Shown: in pieces, positions 7,335 to 13,618 of the stretch
How positions within the stretch are numbered: the stretch's first letter is position 1
Layout: every line of letters begins with the position of its first letter
Source of the DNA: a virus
Strand: one strand, 5' to 3'
Length of the DNA stretch: 24,061 bases
IMG/VR virus record: IMGVR_UViG_3300024299_000060
Location: 1-24,061 of that record
Notes under the pieces: model-generated
Seen by the model: only the letters and a program-made list of their open reading frames with translations
Database searches by the model: none
Told to the model about the DNA's origin: nothing
Made by a program: the position numbers and the translations under genes

Positions 7335-7933
7335 TTATTGGTCTTGTAGGGCTAATCGGTTCTGGTAAAGGAACCGTCGGAAACTGGTTGACGGATTGGC
7401 ATGATTTCGAAGCCGATTCGTTTGCCGCTCCTCTCAAGGATATGACCGCGGCTTTGTTCGGCTGGGAAAGGTCTTTATTGGAAGGCGACACCGAAGAAAG
7501 CCGTTTATTCCGCGAGGAAGTAGACGAATGGTGGTCATTGAAATTGAAAAAGCCTGGCTTTACACCACGCTTGGCTCTGCAATTAATGGGCACCGAAGTT
7601 ATGCGGGATGGTTTTCATCCAGATATTTGGCTTGCGGCGATGCAAAACAGATTACCCACTGAAGGCCAAAACATTGTGATTACCGACGTAAGATTTCCAA
7701 ACGAAATGAAACTTATCGGTGATCTGGGTGGAGAAATCTGGTGTATTCATGGTAGAACTTTCCCCGATTGGTGGGAAATCGCTATGTATGAACCAGAGCA
7801 TATGCCGGGCATGTATCCTAATGTTCATGCTTCTGAATGGTCATGGGTATCTGGTGATTTTGATCGTGAAATTTATAATCAAAGCACCAAAGAAGATTTG
7901 CGAAATAGTATTGACAAAATCCTAACCGCGTGA
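7331..7933 (+). CDS. Deoxynucleoside monophosphate kinase
   Basis: Predicted 200-aa protein. A P-loop GLIGSGK (7-13) opens the chain, and the LALQLMGTEVMRDGFHPDIW and VITDVRFPNE segments are hallmarks of the phage dNMP kinase family (T4 gp1 type; T4 gp1 is somewhat longer). It phosphorylates dNMPs, in T4 including hydroxymethyl-dCMP, for the DNA precursor pool. ATGA overlap with the glycosyltransferase suggests coupled translation. The gene end contains the promoter for the clamp gene (-35 at 7911), so its last 23 bases double as regulatory DNA. Whether it accepts modified nucleotides cannot be told from sequence. Confidence 0.86.
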   Translation: MIIGLVGLIGSGKGTVGNWLTDWHDFEADSFAAPLKDMTAALFGWERSLLEGDTEESRLFREEVDEWWSLKLKKPGFTPRLALQLMGTEVMRDGFHPDIWLAAMQNRLPTEGQNIVITDVRFPNEMKLIGDLGGEIWCIHGRTFPDWWEIAMYEPEHMPGMYPNVHASEWSWVSGDFDREIYNQSTKEDLRNSIDKILTA

Positions 7934-7939
7934 TATGAT
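7911..7939 (+). promoter_or_regulatory. Sigma-70 promoter for the clamp gene
   Basis: TTGACA (7911-7916), 17-nt spacer, TATGAT (7934-7939) running into GATCA. The -35 and spacer lie inside the dNMP kinase gene. Transcription should begin near 7946, before AAGGAA (7955-7960) and ATG 7969. Confidence 0.85.
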
Positions 7940-7968
7940 CAACTATACTTTGAAAAGGAAACTTTGTA

Positions 7969-8625
7969 ATGAAATTCTCTCCCGATACCCTTGAGGTTCT
8001 GAAAAACTTCTCCCAAATCAACCAGTCGATTTTGTTTGAAGAAGGCAAATCGTTGGCTACCGTTTCACCTCAAAAGACGATTATGGCAAAAGCCAAGATT
8101 GCTGATGATATTCCGGCTGATTTTGCCATCTATGACCTAAACAGGTTCCTAGGTTTCATCAACCTCTTTGATGACCCTACATTTGATTTTGATGTTGGCT
8201 CTGTTCAAATCAAAAACGGCAAAGCCTCGGGGCGATATGCCTTTGCAGACGCTTCGCTTATCACCGCGCCACCCAAGAAAGAACTTTCTGTTGACCCTGA
8301 AGTCGTTTTTGATATGTCGTCGGCTACACTTGGCGAAATCCTAAAGGCTGCTTCAGTAACCCAGCTTCCCGATATCGGTGTTATCGGTGATGGTTCAACC
8401 ATCTATGTAACCGCGCTTGACGCTAAGAACGACGGCTCTGATACTTTTCAGATTGGCGTTGGTTCTACTAAGTCGACCTTCCGTATGATTTTCAAAATGG
8501 AAAATTGGAAGTTCTTGCCACGTGATTATGCGATCAAAATGACTTCCAAAGGTATCGCACAATTTACCGCAACCGATGTTGAATACTTCGTTGCCGTGGA
8601 ATCTGGTTCTACATTTGATGGATAA
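7969..8625 (+). CDS. 45: Sliding clamp (T4 gp45-like)
   Basis: Predicted 218-aa protein (T4 gp45 is 228). The N-terminus MKFSPDTLEVLKNFSQIN and the AIYDLNRFLGFINLF segment correspond closely to T4 gp45 (KDTTALLKNFATIN, AIYDLNGFLGILSL), and the C-terminal FVAVESGSTFD mirrors T4 VVALEADSTHDF. Trimeric PCNA-fold ring that holds the polymerase on DNA and in T4 also activates late transcription. AAGGAA sits 8 nt before the ATG. First gene of the 45-44-62-regA block, with its own promoter at 7911. Confidence 0.93.
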   Translation: MKFSPDTLEVLKNFSQINQSILFEEGKSLATVSPQKTIMAKAKIADDIPADFAIYDLNRFLGFINLFDDPTFDFDVGSVQIKNGKASGRYAFADASLITAPPKKELSVDPEVVFDMSSATLGEILKAASVTQLPDIGVIGDGSTIYVTALDAKNDGSDTFQIGVGSTKSTFRMIFKMENWKFLPRDYAIKMTSKGIAQFTATDVEYFVAVESGSTFDG

Positions 8626-8626
8626 A

Positions 8627-8785
8627 ATGATTTTGACCGTTCGTGATGAAGGTGTTTCCACCATCGTAAAGGTGGAAACATCTAACACGATCTCTGAATA
8701 CACAATTGACCCAGAATCAGAATTAGGAAAACGCCATGCAAGAAACTCTATGGGTGGAAGCCTACAGACCACAAAAAATAGCTGA
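8627..8785 (+). CDS. Small hypothetical protein between clamp and clamp loader
   Basis: A 52-aa frame starting at ATG 8627, one base after the clamp stop (an in-frame ATG at 8618 would overlap the clamp gene). The sequence begins MILTVRDEGVSTIVKVET and contains an acidic YTIDPESELG segment, a plausible protein-like composition. It overlaps the first 50 bases of the clamp-loader gene in another frame and has only a weak GGAT-like ribosome site. Without it, 110 bases would be untranslated before gp44, unusual in so dense a region. Function unknown; it may be only a chance frame in its distal part. Confidence 0.48.
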   Translation: MILTVRDEGVSTIVKVETSNTISEYTIDPESELGKRHARNSMGGSLQTTKNS

Positions 8786-9674
8786 TTGTATCCTTCCGCA
8801 AAGGTTGAAGGACACATTTCAAGCCTTTGTCGATAAACAAGATGTACCTAATCTCCTATTGACTGGTGGTCCTGGCTGCGGTAAGACAACCGTTGCTAAG
8901 GCTATGTTGAAGGAAATGGGTGCCGACAGTTATTTGGTCAACGGTTCGCTTGATGTAAACAAAGACAAACTCCGCACCGACATTTCTTCTTATGCGTCTT
9001 CTGTCTCTTTGATGGGTGGCAAGAAATTCGTTATCATTGATGAGGCGGATTATCTTGACCCTAACTGGGTACAGCCAGGACTGCGTGGCTTTGTCGAAGC
9101 ATTCTCAAAAAACTGTGGCTTCATCCTGACCTGTAATTATGTGAACAGGCTTATCGAACCCATTCAATCCCGTATGTCGATCATTGATTTCAAAATGACG
9201 AATAAAGACAAGCCAGAAATGGCAATGGGCTTTATGAAACGGGTCATGACTATTCTTGACACCGAGAATGTTGAGTATGACAAGAAGGTTGTGGCTGAAA
9301 TTATTCAGAAACATTTTCCCGATTATCGCCGGGTCTTGAATGAACTTCAACGGTACTCTGCGGCTAACGGCAAGATTGATTCGGGTCTTCTAGCCAATTT
9401 GTCAGAAGTCAAAATGAAGGAATTGATGGTCGCTCTGAAGAATAAGGAATTTACGGTCGCTCGTAAGTGGGTAGCCCAAAACCTTGACAACGATTTCAAC
9501 ACCCTTATGCGCCAACTCTATGACACAGCCCACGAATATATTGAACCGCATGACATTCCCGAATTGGTGGTGCTTATGGCAGATTACCAATATAAGGATG
9601 CCTTTGTGGCTGACAAGGAGGTTAACACCATGGCCTTGTTGGTAGAAATTATGGCATCGGCGGATTTCAAATGA
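8736..9674 (+). CDS. 44: Clamp-loader large subunit (T4 gp44-like)
   Basis: Predicted 312-aa AAA+ protein (T4 gp44 is 319). LWVEAYRPQKIADCILP matches the T4 start (EQKYRPSTIDECILP). Walker A GGPGCGKT (44-51), Walker B VIIDEAD (D102, E103) and the SRM arginine finger (R146; SRC in other clamp loaders) are intact. With gp62 it forms the ATP-driven loader that opens gp45 onto primed DNA. AGGA lies upstream of the ATG within the preceding small frame. Overlaps the next small gene by 4 nt (ATGA). Confidence 0.94.
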   Translation: MQETLWVEAYRPQKIADCILPQRLKDTFQAFVDKQDVPNLLLTGGPGCGKTTVAKAMLKEMGADSYLVNGSLDVNKDKLRTDISSYASSVSLMGGKKFVIIDEADYLDPNWVQPGLRGFVEAFSKNCGFILTCNYVNRLIEPIQSRMSIIDFKMTNKDKPEMAMGFMKRVMTILDTENVEYDKKVVAEIIQKHFPDYRRVLNELQRYSAANGKIDSGLLANLSEVKMKELMVALKNKEFTVARKWVAQNLDNDFNTLMRQLYDTAHEYIEPHDIPELVVLMADYQYKDAFVADKEVNTMALLVEIMASADFK

Positions 9675-9829
9675 ACACCGTAGATTATTTGAAACGAGAA
9701 ATTCGGTACGCCCAGGAAAAAATTACGAAGATTCAAAACGAATGTAGTCACCCTGAATCGGTAAAGGTTGTAACAGGTTCGACAATCACCTGTGGTTTAT
9801 GCCAAAAGAAATGGACAGAAAAACTGTAA
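9671..9829 (+). CDS. Small zinc-ribbon-like protein
   Basis: A 52-aa protein starting at an ATGA overlap with the clamp-loader gene. The first half is a charged helix (YLKREIRYAQEKITKIQNE), the second carries C25, H27, C41 and C44 (NECSHPES...TCGLCQKKW), a probable single zinc site. The overlap implies coupled translation with gp44. Small helix plus zinc-ribbon proteins recur in T4-like genomes; no function is known to me. It could bind DNA or a replication protein, which is inference. Confidence 0.75.
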   Translation: MNTVDYLKREIRYAQEKITKIQNECSHPESVKVVTGSTITCGLCQKKWTEKL

Positions 9830-9873
9830 AAAGAGTAATAGACTAAATAGGTAGTAACAGCGAAAGGAGACAA

Positions 9874-10038
9874 ATGTTTCACCAGCTAAAACTACCTAAG
9901 AAAGAATCGACGCCTCGTAAAGAGCGCGCCAAACATCGCCGAGCCAAAGTCAAAAGACAACGGGTTGACGGTGCCATTCACCTCTTGCAAAGTAACGGGT
10001 ACTTTGTTCAAAAAAGAGGAGAAATTAGATTGACATAA
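9874..10038 (+). CDS. Small strongly basic protein
   Basis: A 54-aa frame with the best ribosome site in this stretch (AAAGGAGA, 9864-9871, spacing 2-5 nt to the ATG at 9874). Residues 9-30 are rich in Lys/Arg (KKESTPRKERAKHRRAKVKR), then a short segment ending QSNGYFVQKRGEIRLT. It may bind nucleic acid; the family is not recognised. Its end overlaps the -35 box of the next promoter. A CTAAATAGG motif at 9843, about 30 nt before the start, may belong to a late promoter. Confidence 0.7.
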   Translation: MFHQLKLPKKESTPRKERAKHRRAKVKRQRVDGAIHLLQSNGYFVQKRGEIRLT

Positions 10039-10058
10039 CTCTGAAAAAGTGATAAGAT
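10030..10058 (+). promoter_or_regulatory. Sigma-70 promoter giving a probably leaderless gp62 transcript
   Basis: TTGACA (10030-10035), 17-nt spacer, TAAGAT (10053-10058) running into GATCA. Only 6 bases separate the -10 box from ATG 10065, so transcription should begin at or next to the start codon. No Shine-Dalgarno sequence precedes that ATG. Confidence 0.8.
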
Positions 10059-10064
10059 CATATT

Positions 10065-10460
10065 ATGAGTTCACCATTTGACTTCACAAAAGCCATTGAT
10101 AAAGGCGTTGATATCGTTCGTACCTCTGATAATCCAGAAGTGGTGCTGAAGGATTACAATGCGTTCATTATCAATAGAGCCTATTCTCGTTACCCCGACA
10201 CCACCCTTAGGGTCAATGAATTGAATTTCAGACCTAACACACCTACCTTTATGCAACACGACTATCTTATAAATACTATCGTGCCCAAGAAACGAAAGTT
10301 TGTTCCATGGGCAAAGCCTGATAAAATAAAAGACATTGATGTGGTTCAAGAATACTACGGCTACAACAATGAAAGAGCAAGAGAAGCCCTTTTGATTATG
10401 ACAGGCGATGATATTGAAGCAATAAGAGCAAAGTTGTATAAGGGTGGTGCCATGAAATAA
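10065..10460 (+). CDS. 62: Clamp-loader small subunit (T4 gp62-like)
   Basis: Predicted 131-aa protein, shorter than T4 gp62 (187) but similar in size to gp62 of more distant T4-like phages. KDYNAFIINRAYSRYPDT, MQHDYLINTIVPKKRKFVPWAK and VVQEYYGYNNERAREAL align in order with T4 gp62 ([37 protein letters not shown]). It has no ATPase motif, as expected for the non-catalytic subunit that bridges the gp44 ring. The position after gp44 and before regA fits T4 order, interrupted by two small genes and an HNH gene. Its start is unusual: no ribosome site and a promoter -10 box 6 nt upstream. Confidence 0.83.
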   Translation: MSSPFDFTKAIDKGVDIVRTSDNPEVVLKDYNAFIINRAYSRYPDTTLRVNELNFRPNTPTFMQHDYLINTIVPKKRKFVPWAKPDKIKDIDVVQEYYGYNNERAREALLIMTGDDIEAIRAKLYKGGAMK

Positions 10461-10464
10461 CTCT

Positions 10465-10493
10465 TTGTAATGCCACTTTTTTATAAATATAAT
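10465..10493 (+). promoter_or_regulatory. Promoter of the HNH gene; overlaps a T4-late-type box
   Basis: TTGTAA (10465-10470), 17-nt spacer, TATAAT (10488-10493) form a sigma-70-like promoter. Overlapping it is TATAAATA (10482-10489), the T4 late-promoter consensus. Either could serve the HNH gene, which starts at 10508 behind AAAGGAG (10494-10500). Confidence 0.55.
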
Positions 10494-10507
10494 AAAGGAG
10501 TGATTTG

Positions 10508-11089
10508 ATGAAATTATATCAACAGGAATATGGTTATAATTGTATCCCAGAAAAAGAAAAAATTGAAGAATTATATTCTAAATACACCCAACAGGAGATT
10601 GCAGATCTATTCGGTACCTATAAAACCAGAGTAAGGAAATGGCTGAAACATTATGATATTGCGATTCGTCCACCGGGCGGCGGTAATAATAAACAATTCG
10701 AAATAAACAAAGAAACATTACAAAAATTAGTAGCGCATAATAAAATTACGAACCGCCAGATAGCAGAAAAATTTGGTTGTTCGATTTCAAATATAACAAG
10801 ATTGTTAAAGAAGTTTTCCATTACCAGAAATTATAATAAAACCGAACGGCAAAAATATATTACTAAAGTTTACTACCTAACAGAAAAAATTTATGCTGAA
10901 AACATTGCCATACTTAATCCAGATAACAAACCAAGAACTTTATGCGGGGTATCTGGCGGATATCAAGTAGACCATATCAATCCTGTTATCAATTGTTTTC
11001 GTGAGGGTATCACTCCAGAAATATGCGCGTCAATTAGTAATTTACAGTTTATACCCTGGGAAGAAAATTTAAAAAGAGGGGTGGTATAA
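10508..11089 (+). CDS. HNH homing-endonuclease-like protein with helix-turn-helix repeats
   Basis: Predicted 193-aa protein; ATG 10508 is preferred over a TTG at 10505 (AAAGGAG 7 nt upstream). Residues about 10-55 (YTQQEIADLFGTYKTRVRKW) and about 65-105 (ITNRQIAEKFGCSISNITRL) are two helix-turn-helix units of the kind that read DNA in homing enzymes. The C-terminal segment GYQVDHINPVINCF...ISNLQFIPWEENLKRG is an HNH nuclease core. The gene is clearly more A/T-rich than its neighbours, with many ATA, AAA, TTA codons, and sits between gp62 and regA, which are adjacent in T4. This points to a mobile endonuclease gene acquired recently. It carries its own promoter and its stop overlaps the regA start by one base. 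Confidence 0.85.
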   Translation: MKLYQQEYGYNCIPEKEKIEELYSKYTQQEIADLFGTYKTRVRKWLKHYDIAIRPPGGGNNKQFEINKETLQKLVAHNKITNRQIAEKFGCSISNITRLLKKFSITRNYNKTERQKYITKVYYLTEKIYAENIAILNPDNKPRTLCGVSGGYQVDHINPVINCFREGITPEICASISNLQFIPWEENLKRGVV

Positions 11090-11487
11090 TGAGTGTGTTT
11101 GGTAATTATGGTGTTGAAATTATTCTAAAAGAAGATGATGATTTCCTTAAGGTAAAAGAAACACTAACGCGAATTGGTATCGCATCCAGAAAAGACAAAA
11201 TTTTATATCAGTCGTGTCATATACTACATAAACAAGGTTGTTATGCGATAGTTCACTTCAAAGAACTTTTTGCCCTGGATGGTAAGCCAACAGATTTCGG
11301 AACCGACGATCAAGGCCGCAGGAATACGATAGCGAATCTATTAGACGATTGGGGATTACTTGAACTGGCTGAACCAGACAAGAGTGCCCAACCAGTCGCC
11401 CTACTAAGCGCAATGAAAATTCTCCCGTTCGCCGAAAAGAAGAATTGGGAGTTGAAGACCAAATACAATATCGGTCGCAAATACTAA
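11089..11487 (+). CDS. regA: Translational repressor RegA
   Basis: Predicted 132-aa protein (T4 RegA 122). VEIILKEDDDFLKVKETLTRIGIA, KDKILYQSCHILHKQGCYAIVHFKE and NTIANLLDDWGLLEL match T4 RegA almost position by position. RegA binds ribosome-binding regions of early mRNAs, including gp44 and gp45 in T4, and blocks their translation. TAATG overlap with the HNH gene and no strong ribosome site of its own suggest that its translation is now coupled to the inserted HNH gene. Confidence 0.95.
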   Translation: MSVFGNYGVEIILKEDDDFLKVKETLTRIGIASRKDKILYQSCHILHKQGCYAIVHFKELFALDGKPTDFGTDDQGRRNTIANLLDDWGLLELAEPDKSAQPVALLSAMKILPFAEKKNWELKTKYNIGRKY

Positions 11488-11503
11488 ATGATGGAGTTTT
11501 GTT

Positions 11504-11956
11504 ATGACGAATATGTTAGTGTGCCCTGTTAAAATCAAATTAGAGCCAGGTGGTAAGATGCCTTCATACGGCAGTCAAGAGGCTGCGGGTATGGATTTGT
11601 ACGCCTATGTCGATGGTGTGGATGGTATCGCGCCCGGGCGCTCAAAACTAATTCAGTGTGGCTTCTCTATGGAAATGCCTAGAGGTTATGAGGCGCAGAT
11701 TCGCCCTCGGTCTGGACTAGCATTCAAGCACGGCATTACCGTATTGAATTCCCCAGGCACAATTGATAGCGATTATCGTGGTACGGTCGGTGTGATTCTT
11801 ATCAACCACGGCGATGTAAATTTTAATGTGACCCGGGGCGACCGGATCGCACAAATGGTTATCCAAAGAATTCCGGGCGTCGATCTGATAGCGGTTGATA
11901 TGCTTGATGACACCGAGCGCGGTGAAGGTGGTTTTGGGTCTACAGGCACAAACTGA
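11504..11956 (+). CDS. dut: dUTPase (trimeric dUTP diphosphatase)
   Basis: Predicted 150-aa protein of standard length. All five dUTPase motifs are present: AGMDLYA (28-34), RPRSG (67-71), LNSPGTIDSDYRG (81-93), RGDRIAQ (111-117) and RGEGGFGSTG (139-148). It hydrolyses dUTP to dUMP, keeping uracil out of DNA and feeding dTMP synthesis. GGAG lies 7 nt before the ATG. T4 itself uses the unrelated dCTPase/dUTPase gp56. The stop codon overlaps the next start (TGATG). An intact motif III suggests an active enzyme on dUTP. Confidence 0.95.
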   Translation: MTNMLVCPVKIKLEPGGKMPSYGSQEAAGMDLYAYVDGVDGIAPGRSKLIQCGFSMEMPRGYEAQIRPRSGLAFKHGITVLNSPGTIDSDYRGTVGVILINHGDVNFNVTRGDRIAQMVIQRIPGVDLIAVDMLDDTERGEGGFGSTGTN

Positions 11957-12138
11957 TGGTTGATCTTCTTGACCACAAGATGCCAGACCAAGAATTCACA
12001 GAAGAATTACGGTCTGTTGGTTGGGCTCCTGGCTGGTATTGCCAAAAATGTTCAACATGCGGTGATGCTCATATCGCAGATAAAAGAGCAATAGTTTGTT
12101 TAGATTGTGCAAATGAGCAGTTAGAACAGACTAAATAG
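11956..12138 (+). CDS. Small multi-cysteine zinc-ribbon protein
   Basis: A 60-aa protein translated from a TGATG overlap with dUTPase. Cysteines at 29, 32, 35, 48 and 51 (YCQKCSTCGDAHIADKRAIVCLDC) form two CxxC pairs that could bind zinc. The N-terminal half (EFTEELRSVGWAPGWY) is conserved-looking but unknown to me. Such proteins may act as DNA- or protein-binding modules. The gene's end contains CTAAATAG, possibly part of a late promoter for hsp20. Confidence 0.7.
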   Translation: MVDLLDHKMPDQEFTEELRSVGWAPGWYCQKCSTCGDAHIADKRAIVCLDCANEQLEQTK

Positions 12139-12194
12139 AAGTGCAATGCCAATAATGGGTTGCATATAATTTCTTGCTTTACAGGAGAAAACAC

Positions 12195-12614
12195 ATGGTA
12201 AGAACACTAACACTCCCACAGGGTTTTGAACAATTCGGCATCGGCTTTGATCCATTTTTTGAAATGGTCGAAGGCTTTACCGGCAAAGCTCAAAACACCT
12301 ACCCTCCCCACAATGTTTGCCGTTACGACGACAACGCCTATGCCATTGAATTGGCTGTGGCTGGATTCGAGAACGAAGAACTGGTTGTCACCCTTGAGGA
12401 TAATGTCCTTACGATTGATGGCAAATGTTGCCCCGCGGGCGACCAGGTTGAATTCCTACACAAAGGAATTTCAAGCCGTGACTTCACAAAGAAGTTTACC
12501 CTATCCGATGACATTGAAGTGATGGGTTCCGAATTGGAAAACGGTCTTCTGATTATCACTCTGGAAAGAATTGTTCCAGAAGAAAAGAAAACCCGCACCA
12601 TCGAAATCAAATAA
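12195..12614 (+). CDS. Hsp20 small heat-shock protein
   Basis: Predicted 139-aa protein. ATG 12195 is chosen for its AGGAG (12183-12187); an in-frame TTG at 12174 precedes the ribosome site. The N-terminus TLPQGFEQFGIGFDPFFEMVE resembles IbpA, followed by an alpha-crystallin domain: YDDNAYAIELAVAGFENEEL, LTIDGK, SRDFTKKFTL and ENGLLIITLER, with a C-terminal IEIK anchor. It is an ATP-independent holdase that probably protects phage proteins during infection; hsp20 genes are common in T4-like phages of non-enteric hosts. A TATAAT at 12165-12170 lies upstream but lacks a good -35. A strong hairpin follows. Confidence 0.92.
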   Translation: MVRTLTLPQGFEQFGIGFDPFFEMVEGFTGKAQNTYPPHNVCRYDDNAYAIELAVAGFENEELVVTLEDNVLTIDGKCCPAGDQVEFLHKGISSRDFTKKFTLSDDIEVMGSELENGLLIITLERIVPEEKKTRTIEIK

Positions 12615-12618
12615 GCAT

Positions 12619-12659
12619 AGATATGCTGTGGTGCAATGACGTACCACAGCATATCTTTT
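12619..12659 (+). terminator. Strong hairpin after hsp20
   Basis: A perfect 14-bp stem: AGATATGCTGTGGT (12619-12632) with ACCACAGCATATCT (12643-12656), 10-nt loop, then TTT. The T run is only four bases including the stem end and the next gene's GAGG (12660-12663) follows at once, so it may be a terminator or an mRNA-stability hairpin. Confidence 0.65.
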
Positions 12660-12671
12660 GAGGTGTAAATA

Positions 12672-13142
12672 ATGAAACTATCAAACAACTTCACTTTGGC
12701 TGAAATGACCAAAAGTCAGATAGCCACCCGCAAGGGAATTTCTAACGACGCCACCGACGAACACATTGAAAATATGCGCCTACTGTGCGTTCATGTTTTG
12801 CAGCCAGTTCGAAACAAGTTTGGTTCTACCACAATATCTTCTGGTTATCGGTCAGAAGACTTGAACGAAGCAATCGGCGGATCGACAACGAGCCAACATT
12901 CTAAAGGCGAAGCCGCTGATTTTGAATGTGTTGAAAAAGATAACTACGGTCTTGCTGTGTGGATTTCCCAGATTTTGGATTTCGACCAGTTGATACTTGA
13001 ATATCTTGACGACGATGATCCCCACGCTGGGTGGATTCACTGTTCATATGTTGGTCCATGGGAAGACGGCATCAACAGAAAAGAAATTTTGAAGGCGGAG
13101 AAGATTGATGGAAAAACAGTCTATACCAAAATCGAATTATAA
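12672..13142 (+). CDS. M15-family peptidase (DD-peptidase/endolysin-like fold)
   Basis: Predicted 156-aa protein. SSGYRSEDLNEAIGGSTTSQHSKG, AADFE and GWIHCSY give the zinc ligands of the M15/hedgehog-type fold: H76, D83 and H123. It starts with NNFTLAEMTKSQIATRKGI, common in M15 phage proteins. Such enzymes cut peptide bonds in peptidoglycan, so it may be an endolysin or virion-associated murein peptidase. No signal peptide or membrane segment is visible. GAGG lies 8 nt upstream, with a TGTAAATAATG motif between. Its place in the replication block matches several other T4-like genomes; the next small gene starts inside its end. Confidence 0.85.
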   Translation: MKLSNNFTLAEMTKSQIATRKGISNDATDEHIENMRLLCVHVLQPVRNKFGSTTISSGYRSEDLNEAIGGSTTSQHSKGEAADFECVEKDNYGLAVWISQILDFDQLILEYLDDDDPHAGWIHCSYVGPWEDGINRKEILKAEKIDGKTVYTKIEL

Positions 13143-13287
13143 TACCTATACCCAAAGACAGTGGGACCGTGCCGTAGGATACGGGCGTGTACCCCCTGAA
13201 TATCAGAAAGATAAAGAAGATGAAAATCTTGAAGAAATTGGTGGCTCGAATCAAAGAGCGCCAACAAGCGAAACAGAACTACCGTGA
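13108..13287 (+). CDS. Small hypothetical protein (RVPPEY motif)
   Basis: A 59-aa frame whose ATG lies inside the end of the M15 gene (35-bp overlap), with GGAG about 9 nt upstream. It contains NTYTQRQWDRAVGYGRVPPEYQ followed by an acidic stretch (KDKEDENLEE). The first half looks like a real protein. The last 68 bases overlap another small frame, so the two cannot both be judged certain. Function unknown. Confidence 0.6.
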   Translation: MEKQSIPKSNYNTYTQRQWDRAVGYGRVPPEYQKDKEDENLEEIGGSNQRAPTSETELP

Positions 13288-13390
13288 CTATATGGACTAT
13301 CTAAGGTCAGAACACCCATACATGTATCAAGAACGCTGCAATGCGAATCCCGCTTGTCGCCCGTTCGATCACAATGCGTATAGGTGGTAA
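13220..13390 (+). CDS. Small basic hypothetical protein
   Basis: A 56-aa frame from ATG 13220 (a GTG at 13187 is in frame but lacks a ribosome site). An amphipathic basic N-terminus (MKILKKLVARIKERQQ) precedes YRDYMDYLRSEHPYMYQERCNANPACRPFDHNAYRW, with two cysteines and aromatic residues. Only it covers 13288-13390, which supports it. It overlaps the previous frame by 68 bases and has only a weak ribosome site. Function unknown. Confidence 0.6.
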   Translation: MKILKKLVARIKERQQAKQNYRDYMDYLRSEHPYMYQERCNANPACRPFDHNAYRW

Positions 13391-13392
13391 GA

Positions 13393-13503
13393 ATGTTGAA
13401 AAACTTTTTTAAGGCGTTGATGCAGGTAAGATTTACCTCTACCTTCTTTGATGCATTTGTAGCTGGACGTACCGCAGAAGCAAAGCGGAGATTACAGGGA
13501 TAA
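13393..13503 (+). CDS. Very small hypothetical protein
   Basis: A 36-aa frame (MLKNFFKALMQVRFTSTFFD... AEAKRRLQG) starting 2 bases after the previous stop, with AGGTGG just upstream. Aromatic N-terminal half and basic C-terminal half suggest an amphipathic helix. Tight packing supports coding; no homology is recognised. Confidence 0.5.
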   Translation: MLKNFFKALMQVRFTSTFFDAFVAGRTAEAKRRLQG

Positions 13504-13507
13504 TTAA

Positions 13508-13618
13508 ATGGATTGGATGTTTGTCGGTGTAACGGTAGGCGTAATAATTTATTTTGGAATACTCGGCTTGGTTTTAAAAGCCGACGAATTGAAAGCGAGA
13601 TTAGATAATGACAATTAA
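13508..13618 (+). CDS. Very small single-pass membrane protein
   Basis: A 36-aa frame from ATG 13508. Residues about 4-24 (MFVGVTVGVIIYFGILGLVL) form one clear transmembrane segment, followed by a charged tail (KADELKARLDNDN). AGGGAT lies upstream in the end of the preceding gene. It overlaps the next gene by 11 bases. It would sit in the host inner membrane; role unknown. Confidence 0.6.
   Translation: MDWMFVGVTVGVIIYFGILGLVLKADELKARLDNDN

Noticed and set aside
10268-10275. TATAAATA inside the gp62 gene as a late promoter
   Set aside because: It lies within coding sequence with no gene start nearby; the same octamer occurs in the methyltransferase gene at 21444, so chance copies exist.
13231-13260. 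tRNA-like GGCTCGAATC sequence
   Set aside because: No acceptor, D or anticodon stems can be drawn around it, and it lies within coding frames.
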